Source of the DNA: a virus
Length of the DNA stretch: 64,000 nucleotides
Virus record (IMG/VR): IMGVR_UViG_3300042379_000363
Coordinates: 111,758-175,757 of that record
Strand: one strand, 5' to 3'
Under the pieces are notes generated by a model. The model was given only the letters and a program-made list of their open reading frames with translations, was not told the DNA's origin and did no database searches. Made by a program: the position numbers and the translations under genes. Below, piece after piece: positions 8,224 through 15,443 of this stretch (positions are counted from its first letter, which is position 1; every line of letters starts with the position of its first letter).

Positions 8224-8232
8224 ATAAATACT
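8224..8232 (-). promoter_or_regulatory. AGTATTTAT start-proximal motif
   Basis: Sense-strand AGTATTTAT ends 4 nt before the ATG at 8219. Confidence 0.5.
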
Positions 8233-8267
8233 TTGAAATTTCATATCATTACATAAAATTTTATATT

Positions 8268-8960
8268 ATGATAAAAAATACAACTCCCTACATTGGGAAA
8301 ATCAAATTAAAGTTTGAAAAATACCCTGAATATACCGGAAAATCTAAATTAAACAAAATTCACATTAATTTAGGTTTCACAAAACTAGTGTCCCGAATTA
8401 CTCCACACCGAGATTTAAATGGGTGGTTAATAAATCCGGAATGTATTTATTTTATACAAAAATATACCGGAGGAAAAATTGGTTCTCATTATTTTGGAGA
8501 TACCCCAGAATTAAAAAGAGAACAACATTTACCAAATTCATTTTTAACCAAAGATGATGAATATGTTGGTGATATTGAACGTGGTTGGTGGTATTACCAA
8601 AACAAAATGAAAGTTTGTGAGGAATATCCTCACGGAGTTGCTGAAGTATATGACGATAATAATAAACTAATTGGTTACCACGGATATACACACAGAGGAG
8701 GTCAAACATTTAAAATTGGGGATAGATTATTTGATGCCGACTATAAACCAAAAGAAGAAGACTACGAAGAGTGGGAATGGGCTGGTTGGGAATATAAGTA
8801 TCTTGAATTATATGGTAAATCTGACAAGTTAGATAAAAAATGGATGAGAGAATCCGGTATATCTTATGTTATACCATATAAGAAACGTGGTAAATTAGTA
8901 ATTGAGGATATGGGAATGGCTTTACAAGCTGCAATCAATATGTCCAAAGACTTATCTTAA
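8268..8960 (+). CDS. Hypothetical protein
   Basis: A 230-residue plus-strand gene, divergent from the leader-bearing pair. The ATG at 8268 is preferred because the longer frame would begin inside the divergent gene. The protein is Tyr/Trp/Gly rich (GWWYYQNKMKVCEEYPHGVAEVYD; YHGYTHRGGQTFKIGDRLFDADY), beta-rich, and ends in a short helix. No family is recognised. A bidirectional terminator follows 4 nt later. Confidence 0.65.
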   Translation: MIKNTTPYIGKIKLKFEKYPEYTGKSKLNKIHINLGFTKLVSRITPHRDLNGWLINPECIYFIQKYTGGKIGSHYFGDTPELKREQHLPNSFLTKDDEYVGDIERGWWYYQNKMKVCEEYPHGVAEVYDDNNKLIGYHGYTHRGGQTFKIGDRLFDADYKPKEEDYEEWEWAGWEYKYLELYGKSDKLDKKWMRESGISYVIPYKKRGKLVIEDMGMALQAAINMSKDLS

Positions 8961-8964
8961 ATAA

Positions 8965-8988
8965 AAAACCCCCTAAATTGGGGGTTTT
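8965..8988. terminator. Bidirectional intrinsic terminator
   Basis: The stem AAAACCCCC/GGGGGTTTT lies between convergent genes, with A- and T-runs on either side. Confidence 0.8.
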
Positions 8989-9001
8989 ATTTTTTTAATA
9001 T

Positions 9002-9880
9002 CTATTCAAGGAAATAAAAAGGTGAATCTTCTGTGTTAGCACATTCATAATCTTGTTCTTCAAAATTATTTTCAGTACCATTTAAGTTTATAAAAGCTAA
9101 GTTAGGTAAACTACAAATGTCCACATCAGAAAAATCTGCTGATTCACAATTTATAAACGCTAAAAACCCTAATTCAGTAAATGAAGGTAAAAGTGATAAA
9201 ATCTTTTGAACAACTTCAGATGATTGATTTCTAAGTAATATTCTTGCATCATCCGGTTCTACTACGTTATCAAGTAAACGATGTTTTTTAAGGATTGATA
9301 TCACACCCCCTTCAACATCATTGTCATCATCTATTGGACTTTGTCTATCCATTGTAGTATTTTGAACCCAATTCATACCATTTTGGTTGTCATATTGTTC
9401 ATTCATATCCTCATCAAATTCATCTTCATCATCTTCATCGTCAAAACCTGAACGACTATTATAAAAATCAAATATTGTTTCATCTTCATTATTTCTAAGA
9501 TAATCATCAACATCATCTTCGTATTCTTCAAAATCCTCACCAAATTCATCACGTAATTTATTTAAGACTTGACTAATTATTACACCCGCAAAATCATACA
9601 TATCTGAATAATCAGATGGGTCGTTATCCGGGTCTTCCATTACTTCATCTAATAAATCATAAATGTCACTTAATCTATCTTTTAATTTATCAGGGAAATT
9701 GTAATCTTCAAATCCCCCACCAATTTTGAATGGGTTACTTTCTTCTAATTCAGTGTCGTTAGTATCTAAATAATCGTCAGTAGTGTAATCAATATCTTGT
9801 TCAGAAATAACTCTTCCCGGTTTATAACCAAAAAGGTATTTCATATTTGCAATGTCTTCTTTAATTAATTTCTTATTCAT
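9002..9880 (-). CDS. Leader-bearing acidic protein with leucine-rich-like C-terminus
   Basis: A 292-residue protein starting MNKKLIKEDIANMKYLFGY, with a second candidate cleavage motif R-V-I-S-E near residue 26. The middle is extremely acidic, with runs of Asp/Glu near residues 100-165. The last 70 residues alternate L-x-x-L-x-F-I-N, like one or two leucine-rich repeats. Acidic packaged proteins could bind basic partners; that is speculation. Function is not recognised. Confidence 0.6.
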   Translation of the reverse strand: MNKKLIKEDIANMKYLFGYKPGRVISEQDIDYTTDDYLDTNDTELEESNPFKIGGGFEDYNFPDKLKDRLSDIYDLLDEVMEDPDNDPSDYSDMYDFAGVIISQVLNKLRDEFGEDFEEYEDDVDDYLRNNEDETIFDFYNSRSGFDDEDDEDEFDEDMNEQYDNQNGMNWVQNTTMDRQSPIDDDNDVEGGVISILKKHRLLDNVVEPDDARILLRNQSSEVVQKILSLLPSFTELGFLAFINCESADFSDVDICSLPNLAFINLNGTENNFEEQDYECANTEDSPFYFLE

Positions 9881-9898
9881 TTTTAATTGTTTTTTATT

Positions 9899-9907
9899 AT
9901 AAATATA
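9899..9907 (-). promoter_or_regulatory. TATATTTAT motif
   Basis: A sense-strand TATATTTAT lies 18 nt before ATG 9880. Confidence 0.4.
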
Positions 9908-9923
9908 CCGTAAATATATAAAA

Positions 9924-10748
9924 TTATTTTAATAAGTTATAATATTCTTTAAAGTGTTTAATTCTGTCAGGTAAACCAATGGTTCCACCATTTACTCTTT
10001 TAGTAACCGACGTTACCGTAGCATCATCCGAGCCTTTATCACAAATAGACCATAATTTATTTGAGTCAAAGAAGAATGCCGCAGACGCTAACGGATATTT
10101 TGTTGCAACTAAATCAGGATTTCCAATACAATCTTCTCCGATGAATTTAGTGAAATTTTTATAGTTGTCTTTACCAGTTAATTGGATATATCCTCTACCT
10201 CTGAATTTATAACCTTCCTTTGTAGATTCATCACCATTACCCATTCTTCCACCATATACTTTTGATGCGATTTTTTCAGGGTTTTTTGCGTAAGGTGTTG
10301 CCGCAGCTTCACTTATAAAATATTTTTTAAATGTGTCTTTTAAACCTTTTGCTGAATAATTTAAGTTTTCCGACACTGATTTGAATCCACCTGATTCGTG
10401 ACCACATTGAGCTAAGAAGTGAGCTAATCTTAATGGATTAGTAATGTTGAATTTTTTTGCTGTGTCCGGAATCTGAGCAATTACTGATTCAGGGATATGT
10501 CCTTTTAATTTTTCTAATTTAAATGGACCACCTGTTGGAATCACAACATCTTCTTTGATTATCTCACCCGGAAACATTTTTTTCCAAGTTCCTTCACCAA
10601 CTATTCCGTCAGCAGTTAATCCGTTTTTGGTTTGCCATTCTTTAACCAATTTCTCGGTACCGGGACCAAAATTACCATCAGAGGTTGTCCCTAATTTTGT
10701 TTGTAGTTTTTTTACGTCGTCACCTTTCGACCCTACTTTTAATAACAT
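9924..10748 (-). CDS. Endolysin: PG-binding domain plus GH19 lysozyme/chitinase domain
   Basis: A 274-residue two-domain endolysin. Residues 1-60 form a PG_binding_1 domain (VGSKGDDVKKLQTKLG, DGNFGPGTEKLVKEWQ, DGIVGEGTWKKM). From about 95 the GH19 fold follows, with H-E-S-G-G-F and catalytic Glu118, then L-N-Y-S, Y-G-G-R-M-G-N and F-R-G-R-G-Y-I-Q-L-T-G. GH19 phage enzymes cleave peptidoglycan glycan strands. No signal peptide is present, so release needs a holin; the adjacent membrane protein at 10824 is a candidate partner. A GATATTTAT motif lies 31 nt upstream. Confidence 0.92.
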   Translation of the reverse strand: MLLKVGSKGDDVKKLQTKLGTTSDGNFGPGTEKLVKEWQTKNGLTADGIVGEGTWKKMFPGEIIKEDVVIPTGGPFKLEKLKGHIPESVIAQIPDTAKKFNITNPLRLAHFLAQCGHESGGFKSVSENLNYSAKGLKDTFKKYFISEAAATPYAKNPEKIASKVYGGRMGNGDESTKEGYKFRGRGYIQLTGKDNYKNFTKFIGEDCIGNPDLVATKYPLASAAFFFDSNKLWSICDKGSDDATVTSVTKRVNGGTIGLPDRIKHFKEYYNLLK

Positions 10749-10779
10749 ATTGTCTTTGATATTTAATTAGTTTATTAAT

Positions 10780-10788
10780 ATAAATATC
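10780..10788 (-). promoter_or_regulatory. GATATTTAT motif upstream of endolysin
   Basis: A sense-strand GATATTTAT lies 31 nt before ATG 10748 and follows CTTT; the stretch CTTTGATATTTA recurs in inverted order near 10755. Confidence 0.5.
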
Positions 10789-10823
10789 AAAGACAATTCA
10801 ATTTTAGTTATTTGTGGTAAATT

Positions 10824-11945
10824 TTAATTACTTGAGGGTTTATTACTACCATCCTGCGTGGCGTATTTAATTCCCATAATTGTACCAACGATTGAAAATG
10901 CGTTAGTTAATAATACACTAAACATATTTGACCAAGTTGAACCAATAATTTGTGTATCTTGATTTGTCACAATAGCCACCCAATATAACATAGTTGTCAC
11001 AATACCAACACCAACTATAACAGCCAATGCACATTTAACAATTATTTTTATTAACTCATTTTGACTCTTTTTCAATACTACATCTAAATCATTCAGAGCG
11101 GCATTTTTTTCTAATTCAATTGAGTGTTTAAGTTTTTGAGAGTTTTCCAACTCAATTGTCAAATTAGTCGTAAGTTCATTTATTTTTTTCTTATTATTTA
11201 CTGACTCAGTAATATCTGTCGCAATTTTAACTACTTCAGTAATATTTCCTTTACTGTCAACCACAGGATTATAAGATGCCTGTAAATAAACAATAGAACC
11301 ATCTACTTTTCTTCTTTCAAATATTCCATCAAAAAACTTACCCTTTCTTAGATTTTCCCAAAACTTAATATACTCATCGGACTTTGAATACTCGTAACTT
11401 ACAAAAACACTGTGATGTTTCCCTATTAAATTATTTTTTTCGTTGGGTTTATACCCCATAGTTTCTAAAAATATAGAATTTACATCTAATATAAATCCAT
11501 CTGTATTAAAATTAATAAGAGCAGTACTTCGGTTAATTGCGTCTATTTGTTTCTTGCTATCAACAATTGACGTAATGTCAGTAGCGATTTTCATTATTTT
11601 AGTAATCTTACCACTATCATCAAAAATAGGATTATAAGTCGCTTGAAGATTTATAAGACTTCTATCTTTTCTTCTCCTTTCAAATTCTCCCTGGTAGTAC
11701 TTACCACTTCTTAATATGTCCCAAAATTTTTCATATTCAGGTGACTTTGCATATTCTTCACATACAAAAGTACTATGGTGTTTACCAATAAGTTCATCGT
11801 GATTACCGATTCCATACCCCATTGCCACCAAAAAAATGTCATTAACACCTAATATAATTCCCGATAAATCGAAATAAATAATAGCATTACTTCTGTTAAT
11901 TGCCTCAAGACGGCTTAATAATTCTTCTTTTGATAGGTTTTTCAT
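10824..11945 (-). CDS. Tandem PAS-domain membrane protein
   Basis: A 373-residue protein. Two PAS domains (about residues 12-125 and 135-250) carry the GYxxxxxxxLIGKHHSxFV and LQATYNPIFDDSG / LQASYNPVVDSKG signatures seen in chemotaxis-receptor PAS domains. A coiled coil of about 60 residues follows, then two hydrophobic helices near 305-330 and 340-362 and a short polar tail. There is no kinase or methyl-accepting domain. It lies directly upstream of the endolysin in the same direction, so a sensor that gates lysis is possible. Ligand (haem, flavin or none) cannot be told. Confidence 0.8.
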   Translation of the reverse strand: MKNLSKEELLSRLEAINRSNAIIYFDLSGIILGVNDIFLVAMGYGIGNHDELIGKHHSTFVCEEYAKSPEYEKFWDILRSGKYYQGEFERRRKDRSLINLQATYNPIFDDSGKITKIMKIATDITSIVDSKKQIDAINRSTALINFNTDGFILDVNSIFLETMGYKPNEKNNLIGKHHSVFVSYEYSKSDEYIKFWENLRKGKFFDGIFERRKVDGSIVYLQASYNPVVDSKGNITEVVKIATDITESVNNKKKINELTTNLTIELENSQKLKHSIELEKNAALNDLDVVLKKSQNELIKIIVKCALAVIVGVGIVTTMLYWVAIVTNQDTQIIGSTWSNMFSVLLTNAFSIVGTIMGIKYATQDGSNKPSSN

Positions 11946-11975
11946 AATTGTTGTGTTTTATAGATTTGGTTACTA

Positions 11976-11984
11976 ATAAATATC
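11976..11984 (-). promoter_or_regulatory. GATATTTAT motif
   Basis: Sense-strand GATATTTAT lies 30 nt before the PAS-protein ATG at 11945. Confidence 0.5.
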
Positions 11985-12026
11985 AACAAATAATTGTATT
12001 AACTATTTCTTTTATTTTTTTTTGTG

Positions 12027-12197
12027 TTATATTGGTAAACCGTGAAAATTAGGTATAATTGGTGAAATTTGATTATTATACCCCTGAAGTTGTGAATTAT
12101 GGGTATACCCAACCTGATTCCTTGTGGAGTTATTATAATTTGGTGTTGTGGAGTTATTAGTTTTTGGTGTAGAATTATCACCGGATGTTACAGATGA
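12027..12197 (-). pseudogene. Frame-shifted Asn/Thr/Pro-rich tail of the coiled-coil gene at 12188
   Basis: Directly after TAG at 12198-12200 an open frame of 56 codons runs to TAA 12027-12029 with no start codon. Its composition (TPKTNNSTTPNYNNSTRN, then GYNNQISPIIPNFHG) is that of a low-complexity linker or tail, and it is in the -1 frame relative to the upstream gene, which stops 8 nt inside it. Either a single-base indel split one protein, or the frames are joined by frameshifting. No classical slippery heptamer is seen at the junction. Confidence 0.4.
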
Positions 12198-12370
12198 CTA
12201 AGTCGATTGATTTCCTGTTGTAGTTGGATAACTTTATTTTGATTTGATTCCTCTTTTTTGGTAATTATTTCTTCCAATTCAACTAATAAAGGTTTAACTT
12301 CTTTCAATTTAGTTTGACTTTTAATTTCCTCAAATAGTTGATTAATTTCTGACATTCTTGTTTGTTCCAT
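12188..12370 (-). CDS. Small coiled-coil protein
   Basis: A 60-residue protein (MEQTRMSEINQLFEEIKSQT) with a continuous amphipathic helix rich in E, K, Q and L, ending LQQEINRLSHL. It probably oligomerises. It may be the N-terminal part of a longer protein whose tail lies in the next frame. An AATATTTAT motif precedes the ATG by 5 nt. Confidence 0.6.
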   Translation of the reverse strand: MEQTRMSEINQLFEEIKSQTKLKEVKPLLVELEEIITKKEESNQNKVIQLQQEINRLSHL

Positions 12371-12375
12371 AATTC

Positions 12376-12384
12376 ATAAATATT
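12376..12384 (-). promoter_or_regulatory. AATATTTAT start-proximal motif
   Basis: Sense-strand AATATTTAT ends 5 nt before ATG 12370. Confidence 0.4.
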
Positions 12385-12397
12385 TTATAAACCAAAA

Positions 12398-12419
12398 AAA
12401 GTCACTATATTGTGACTTT
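12398..12419 (-). terminator. Intrinsic terminator overlapping a stop codon
   Basis: The stem AAAGTCAC/GTGACTTT is followed by TTTTTGG on the sense strand and contains the stop codon of the gene at 12405. Confidence 0.75.
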
Positions 12420-12584
12420 CCTTATTACCTTCTTGGTTTTAACCACCGGTCGTTTATATTTTATTTCGACCTCATACGGTCCAAATGTGCTTTTTGAAGT
12501 GTCGTATCTCCAAATAATCGTCTCGTCTATATCATCATAAACTTGTTCCCATTTTTTCCCTATTTCTTTTACTACTTTACTCAT
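12405..12584 (-). CDS. Small basic hypothetical protein (59 aa)
   Basis: A 59-residue frame starting MSKVVKEIGKKWEQVYDDID, with a beta-like middle (IIWRYDTSKSTFGPYEVEI) and a very basic end. It fills an otherwise empty 200-nt interval, and its stop codon lies in a terminator hairpin, which supports it as a real gene. Function is unknown. Confidence 0.6.
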   Translation of the reverse strand: MSKVVKEIGKKWEQVYDDIDETIIWRYDTSKSTFGPYEVEIKYKRPVVKTKKVIRKVTI

Positions 12585-12620
12585 AGGACAAAATTAAATA
12601 ATCTTTATGACATTTCAAAA

Positions 12621-12818
12621 TTAATTTTCTTTTTTTTTCTCTTTTTTCCATTCAAACCAAAAAGCCAACAAAACTAATATGTTCATACCACAAGAAGCCA
12701 AGATTTCATAAATATCTTTATAGATATTCAAACTTAAATGAACGTGACCAACAACCCAAAAAGGTACTGCCAAATTACTACCAATCCATATTATTAAAAA
12801 TGTTAAAAATTTCTTCAT
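12621..12818 (-). CDS. Small two-helix membrane protein
   Basis: A 65-residue protein with two hydrophobic segments (about residues 3-24 and 38-55) and a lysine-rich tail. An AGTATTTAT motif sits 4 nt before the ATG. Size, two-helix topology and basic tail are compatible with a small holin or antiholin, but the proof is absent. Confidence 0.6.
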   Translation of the reverse strand: MKKFLTFLIIWIGSNLAVPFWVVGHVHLSLNIYKDIYEILASCGMNILVLLAFWFEWKKEKKKEN

Positions 12819-12822
12819 AGTA

Positions 12823-12831
12823 ATAAATACT
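12823..12831 (-). promoter_or_regulatory. AGTATTTAT start-proximal motif
   Basis: Sense-strand AGTATTTAT ends 4 nt before ATG 12818. Confidence 0.45.
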
Positions 12832-12838
12832 ATTCATT

Positions 12839-13666
12839 TTAATATGTCTCAACTAATTCTTTATTTATATTGTAAGCTCTCGCCAATCTTGTTAGACCAA
12901 TCCCCGCACCAAAACGTGGGAAGAAGTCCAAAGATAAGAATTCTTCCAATTCTTTCTCAACTCTATCTTTCCCAAATAATTCAAATAGTTTCTGAGAGTA
13001 ACCACCATTTTCTATGGTATAGAACATCTCTCTCATCTTAACAACATCACAACTTCTCTCAGCTGAACCAATTGTTTCTTGCCCAAAAAGGATTACGTCA
13101 ACCTTATTGAAGATGTTATCTGAATTATGTTTCATATTCCAAAATGGGTTTGTTCTAATTGGGAAGTTTTGTAATGAAATAACCTCACTTTTTTCTTTCC
13201 ACATTCTTGATTCGTGTTCGTCCTCTAAAATGGATACACCACCGTATTCTTTACACACATCTTCATAGTTTACCTCAACCGGTGAATCAAATCCTAAGAA
13301 TTGTAACAATTCAAGTTCTAATGCAACCAAATCTTCCATCGTTCCTTTTGATTCAAATTCAAACATTGGGAAGATTAATTCGTGACGACCCGGGATTGGA
13401 TTTTTCTCTTCTCTGTATGATGTTGATATACAGAATACACCGTCCCATTCAGGATTTTTCAATAATTCATATTCCAACCACATTTGTCCTGTCTGTGGTA
13501 ACGGCCAAATTTCACCTCCATATTCAAATGTTTTAACTGAATGTGGATTTTCGCAAGCAGCTAAAATAGATAATCGTGATTGAGATGGAACCTCAATAAA
13601 GTTCTTGTTTACAAAGAACGTTCTCATTTTTTGTACCAATTCGTGGTAAGTTTTTGTTTGTTTCAT
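12839..13666 (-). CDS. Stand-alone class II aminoacyl-tRNA-synthetase-like enzyme (Asp/Asn type core)
   Basis: A 275-residue protein consisting only of a class II catalytic core. Motif 2 is visible near residues 82-105 (S-Y-R-E-E-K-N-P-I-P-G-R-H-E-L then F-E-F-E) and motif 3 near 251-267 (R-F-G-A-G-I-G-L-T-R-L-A-R). The layout resembles the AspRS/AsnRS core and its synthetase-derived paralogues such as the archaeal asparagine synthetase-related protein. There is no anticodon-binding domain, so tRNA charging is doubtful; amino-acid amidation, adenylation or protein modification are alternatives. It ends 21 nt ahead of the membrane-protein gene. Confidence 0.75.
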   Translation of the reverse strand: MKQTKTYHELVQKMRTFFVNKNFIEVPSQSRLSILAACENPHSVKTFEYGGEIWPLPQTGQMWLEYELLKNPEWDGVFCISTSYREEKNPIPGRHELIFPMFEFESKGTMEDLVALELELLQFLGFDSPVEVNYEDVCKEYGGVSILEDEHESRMWKEKSEVISLQNFPIRTNPFWNMKHNSDNIFNKVDVILFGQETIGSAERSCDVVKMREMFYTIENGGYSQKLFELFGKDRVEKELEEFLSLDFFPRFGAGIGLTRLARAYNINKELVETY

Positions 13667-13708
13667 AGTTTTATATTTAATTTTAATTGTTTACGTATGG
13701 GCAAAAAA

Positions 13709-13734
13709 AAGTCCCTAAAATAAAATAGGGACTT
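13709..13734 (-). terminator. Intrinsic terminator of a very short transcript
   Basis: The stem AAGTCCCTA/TAGGGACTT is followed by TTTTTTG on the sense strand, immediately after the 14-codon frame at 13740. Confidence 0.75.
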
Positions 13735-13739
13735 ACTTG

Positions 13740-13784
13740 TTAAGTAATATAATTGTTCGGCGTGTATAGTTTGTATCTCGTCAT
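13740..13784 (-). CDS. 14-codon peptide frame or small RNA
   Basis: A frame coding MTRYKLYTPNNYIT sits between a TATATTTAT motif (5 nt upstream) and a strong terminator (5 nt downstream). This is the same architecture as full-sized genes here, so a short peptide or small RNA is plausible. Coding status cannot be decided from sequence. Confidence 0.35.
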   Translation of the reverse strand: MTRYKLYTPNNYIT

Positions 13785-13789
13785 TGGTA

Positions 13790-13798
13790 ATAAATATA
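13790..13798 (-). promoter_or_regulatory. TATATTTAT start-proximal motif
   Basis: Sense-strand TATATTTAT ends 5 nt before ATG 13784. Confidence 0.4.
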
Positions 13799-13859
13799 CT
13801 ATACTCAGATAAAAAATCAATATGTTTTACTTTTTAATTTACTTATTTATTATTGGGAT

Positions 13860-14045
13860 ATGAACAACGACCAAAAAGCCCAATTGTACAGCCAATTAAC
13901 TTATAGTTTTGATAAGCTGTCTAACGAAATCGCCTCAATTAAAGGTGAGAGTATCGACCTAAATTCAAATCAGTTACTGAAAATTAGACAACTCCAAGAA
14001 GAACAGGGTCGTATAATGAATAAGTTACAACAGATTATGTCTTAA
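13860..14045 (+). CDS. Small coiled-coil protein
   Basis: A 61-residue plus-strand protein (MNNDQKAQLYSQLTYSFDKL) that is helical with Q/L/I heptads and no obvious domain. A CTTATTTAT motif lies 9 nt upstream, and a bidirectional terminator follows. Confidence 0.6.
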   Translation: MNNDQKAQLYSQLTYSFDKLSNEIASIKGESIDLNSNQLLKIRQLQEEQGRIMNKLQQIMS

Positions 14046-14050
14046 AAAAT

Positions 14051-14072
14051 AAACCCCCAATTAAGGGGGTTT
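14051..14072. terminator. Bidirectional intrinsic terminator
   Basis: Stem AAACCCCC/GGGGGTTT with a 6-nt loop lies between the convergent genes ending at 14045 and 14077. Confidence 0.8.
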
Positions 14073-14076
14073 TTTA

Positions 14077-14769
14077 TTAAACAAACTCTACTTCGTTTGT
14101 ATCCGGATTCCAATCAACAGTCATTGGTTTTTGAGTGTAGATGTATCTCTCATCTAATACCGCAGAGTTAAAGTGATGTGTGTCCCCTTTTTTAACGTAA
14201 CCATATCCGGTGTGGATATGACCAACATTATGAAGTTTAACGTTTAATCTTTCTAATCTCTCAGATAATAACTCACAACCTAAATTATCGTATCTTCTAC
14301 CGTCAACAGTGTCTAAGATTCCGAACGCTGGTCCGTGAGTAAGTAAGATGTCAGTATCATCAGGGATTCCTTCCCATTTACCTGCCAACGTCATACCATT
14401 TTTTTGTAAGTTGAATGCCCAATCGTGAAACCAAGGTTGCCAAGGGCTACCATAGATTTTTACTTCTCTTTCATCCCCAACTTTGATTACCAATGCACTA
14501 TCTTGAAGATATGTGATTCCGGTGTAGAAATCTAATATCTCTTTTACCTTGTCAACGTTATCTTGAAAACCCCAATCGTGGTTTCCGGCGATGAATACCT
14601 TGTGAGTATAACCTTCTATGTTATTAAACCACTTACAGAACTCTCTGATTTCGTGTTCGTAACCCATAGATGTTAAATCTCCACTATGCACTAGTAAATC
14701 TCCACCAGGTAAATCCTGTGTGACTTGTTTGTGTTTGTTGTGTGTATCACTTATAAATGTAACTCTCAT
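14077..14769 (-). CDS. Calcineurin-like metallophosphoesterase
   Basis: A 230-residue protein with the complete metal-binding set: S-D-T-H near residue 8, S-G-D-L near 32, G-N-H-D near 61, L-T-H-G near 145 and G-H-I-H near 190. The compact form resembles the MPPED1/2-like and YfcE-like cytosolic phosphoesterases. Substrate is probably a cyclic nucleotide, phosphodiester or phosphoprotein, but this cannot be chosen from sequence. A TATCTTTG promoter lies 16 nt before the ATG. Confidence 0.9.
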   Translation of the reverse strand: MRVTFISDTHNKHKQVTQDLPGGDLLVHSGDLTSMGYEHEIREFCKWFNNIEGYTHKVFIAGNHDWGFQDNVDKVKEILDFYTGITYLQDSALVIKVGDEREVKIYGSPWQPWFHDWAFNLQKNGMTLAGKWEGIPDDTDILLTHGPAFGILDTVDGRRYDNLGCELLSERLERLNVKLHNVGHIHTGYGYVKKGDTHHFNSAVLDERYIYTQKPMTVDWNPDTNEVEFV

Positions 14770-14785
14770 TATTTCTATTTTTTTA

Positions 14786-14793
14786 CAAAGATA
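14786..14793 (-). promoter_or_regulatory. TATCTTTG promoter element
   Basis: Sense-strand TATCTTTG lies 16 nt before ATG 14769. Confidence 0.6.
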
Positions 14794-14803
14794 ATAAAAA
14801 ATA

Positions 14804-15112
14804 TTATATTTCTATAACATTTGTCATTATATCTCCAACATTATAAAATCCGGTTAATGATTCAAAATTGGGGGGACATATCGCACCATTTTGGAATTCA
14901 AGTTCGTGTTCTTTATACTCTTCCGAAGTAAAATCCACCATCCCTTTTTTTAAAGCCTCATATTTGTCTTCAGCTTCAACTTTAAATAATTTTAAGTCAT
15001 TTTCATACATACTTAAAATTCCAACTACATAGTTTTTCATATTTTTTTTATATGTTAATGGATATTCTTTAGCCTTATGTCTTGTTGAATGTCCTTTTGT
15101 ATCTTCAATCAT
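14804..15112 (-). CDS. Hypothetical protein
   Basis: A 102-residue protein. ATG 15112 is chosen because it overlaps the stop of the upstream 54-residue gene (AATGATTGA); a start at 15040 (MKNYVVGILSMYENDLKLF) would give 78 residues and is also plausible. The segment FKVEAEDKYEALKKGMVDF is a helix. Function is unknown. Confidence 0.6.
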   Translation of the reverse strand: MIEDTKGHSTRHKAKEYPLTYKKNMKNYVVGILSMYENDLKLFKVEAEDKYEALKKGMVDFTSEEYKEHELEFQNGAICPPNFESLTGFYNVGDIMTNVIEI

Positions 15113-15269
15113 TTTTTTCTTCGTCTTTACCTTCTTCTTCGTTAAATAAATCTTCACCTTTATAATCAGGATGATTTTTTTTCATATAATCAATCCCTTC
15201 TACCCATAGAATTATTACACCCAAATAAGCTAACCCAAATACTATTGTAAAAATTAATTCGTTACTCAT
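15105..15269 (-). CDS. Small single-pass membrane protein (54 aa)
   Basis: A 54-residue protein with an N-terminal hydrophobic helix (LIFTIVFGLAYLGVIILWV) and an acidic, lysine-rich tail. Its ATG overlaps the upstream stop (TAATG), and its end overlaps the next start, so it is an integral part of the operon. Confidence 0.65.
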   Translation of the reverse strand: MSNELIFTIVFGLAYLGVIILWVEGIDYMKKNHPDYKGEDLFNEEEGKDEEKND

Positions 15270-15442
15270 TACACTCCGTGTTTTTTAATTCTTAATTCTT
15301 TAAACCGTTCATCGTCTTCAGGACTTCCATAACCCCAAGTTAATACATATTCAAGAGTGATTAACTCTTTATATTCCTCAACAGTTAGATTTCCTCGGAG
15401 TTCTTCCGCAACTTTATCCCAAACTTCATCAAATGTGCTCAT
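15269..15442 (-). CDS. Small acidic hypothetical protein (57 aa)
   Basis: A 57-residue helical protein (MSTFDEVWDKVAEELRGNLT) that starts 1 nt after the stop of the upstream gene and ends overlapping the next ATG. No family is recognised. Confidence 0.65.
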   Translation of the reverse strand: MSTFDEVWDKVAEELRGNLTVEEYKELITLEYVLTWGYGSPEDDERFKELRIKKHGV

Positions 15443-15443
15443 A

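Noticed and set aside
11999-12181. 60-codon frame MIILHQKLITPQH on the minus strand
   Set aside because: It is the shadow of the Asn/Thr-rich tail frame, with composition (many I, H, Q) typical of a shifted reading of low-complexity DNA.
13207-13536. 109-codon plus-strand frame opposite the synthetase-like gene
   Set aside because: It is antisense to a gene with intact class II motifs and has no promoter or start context.
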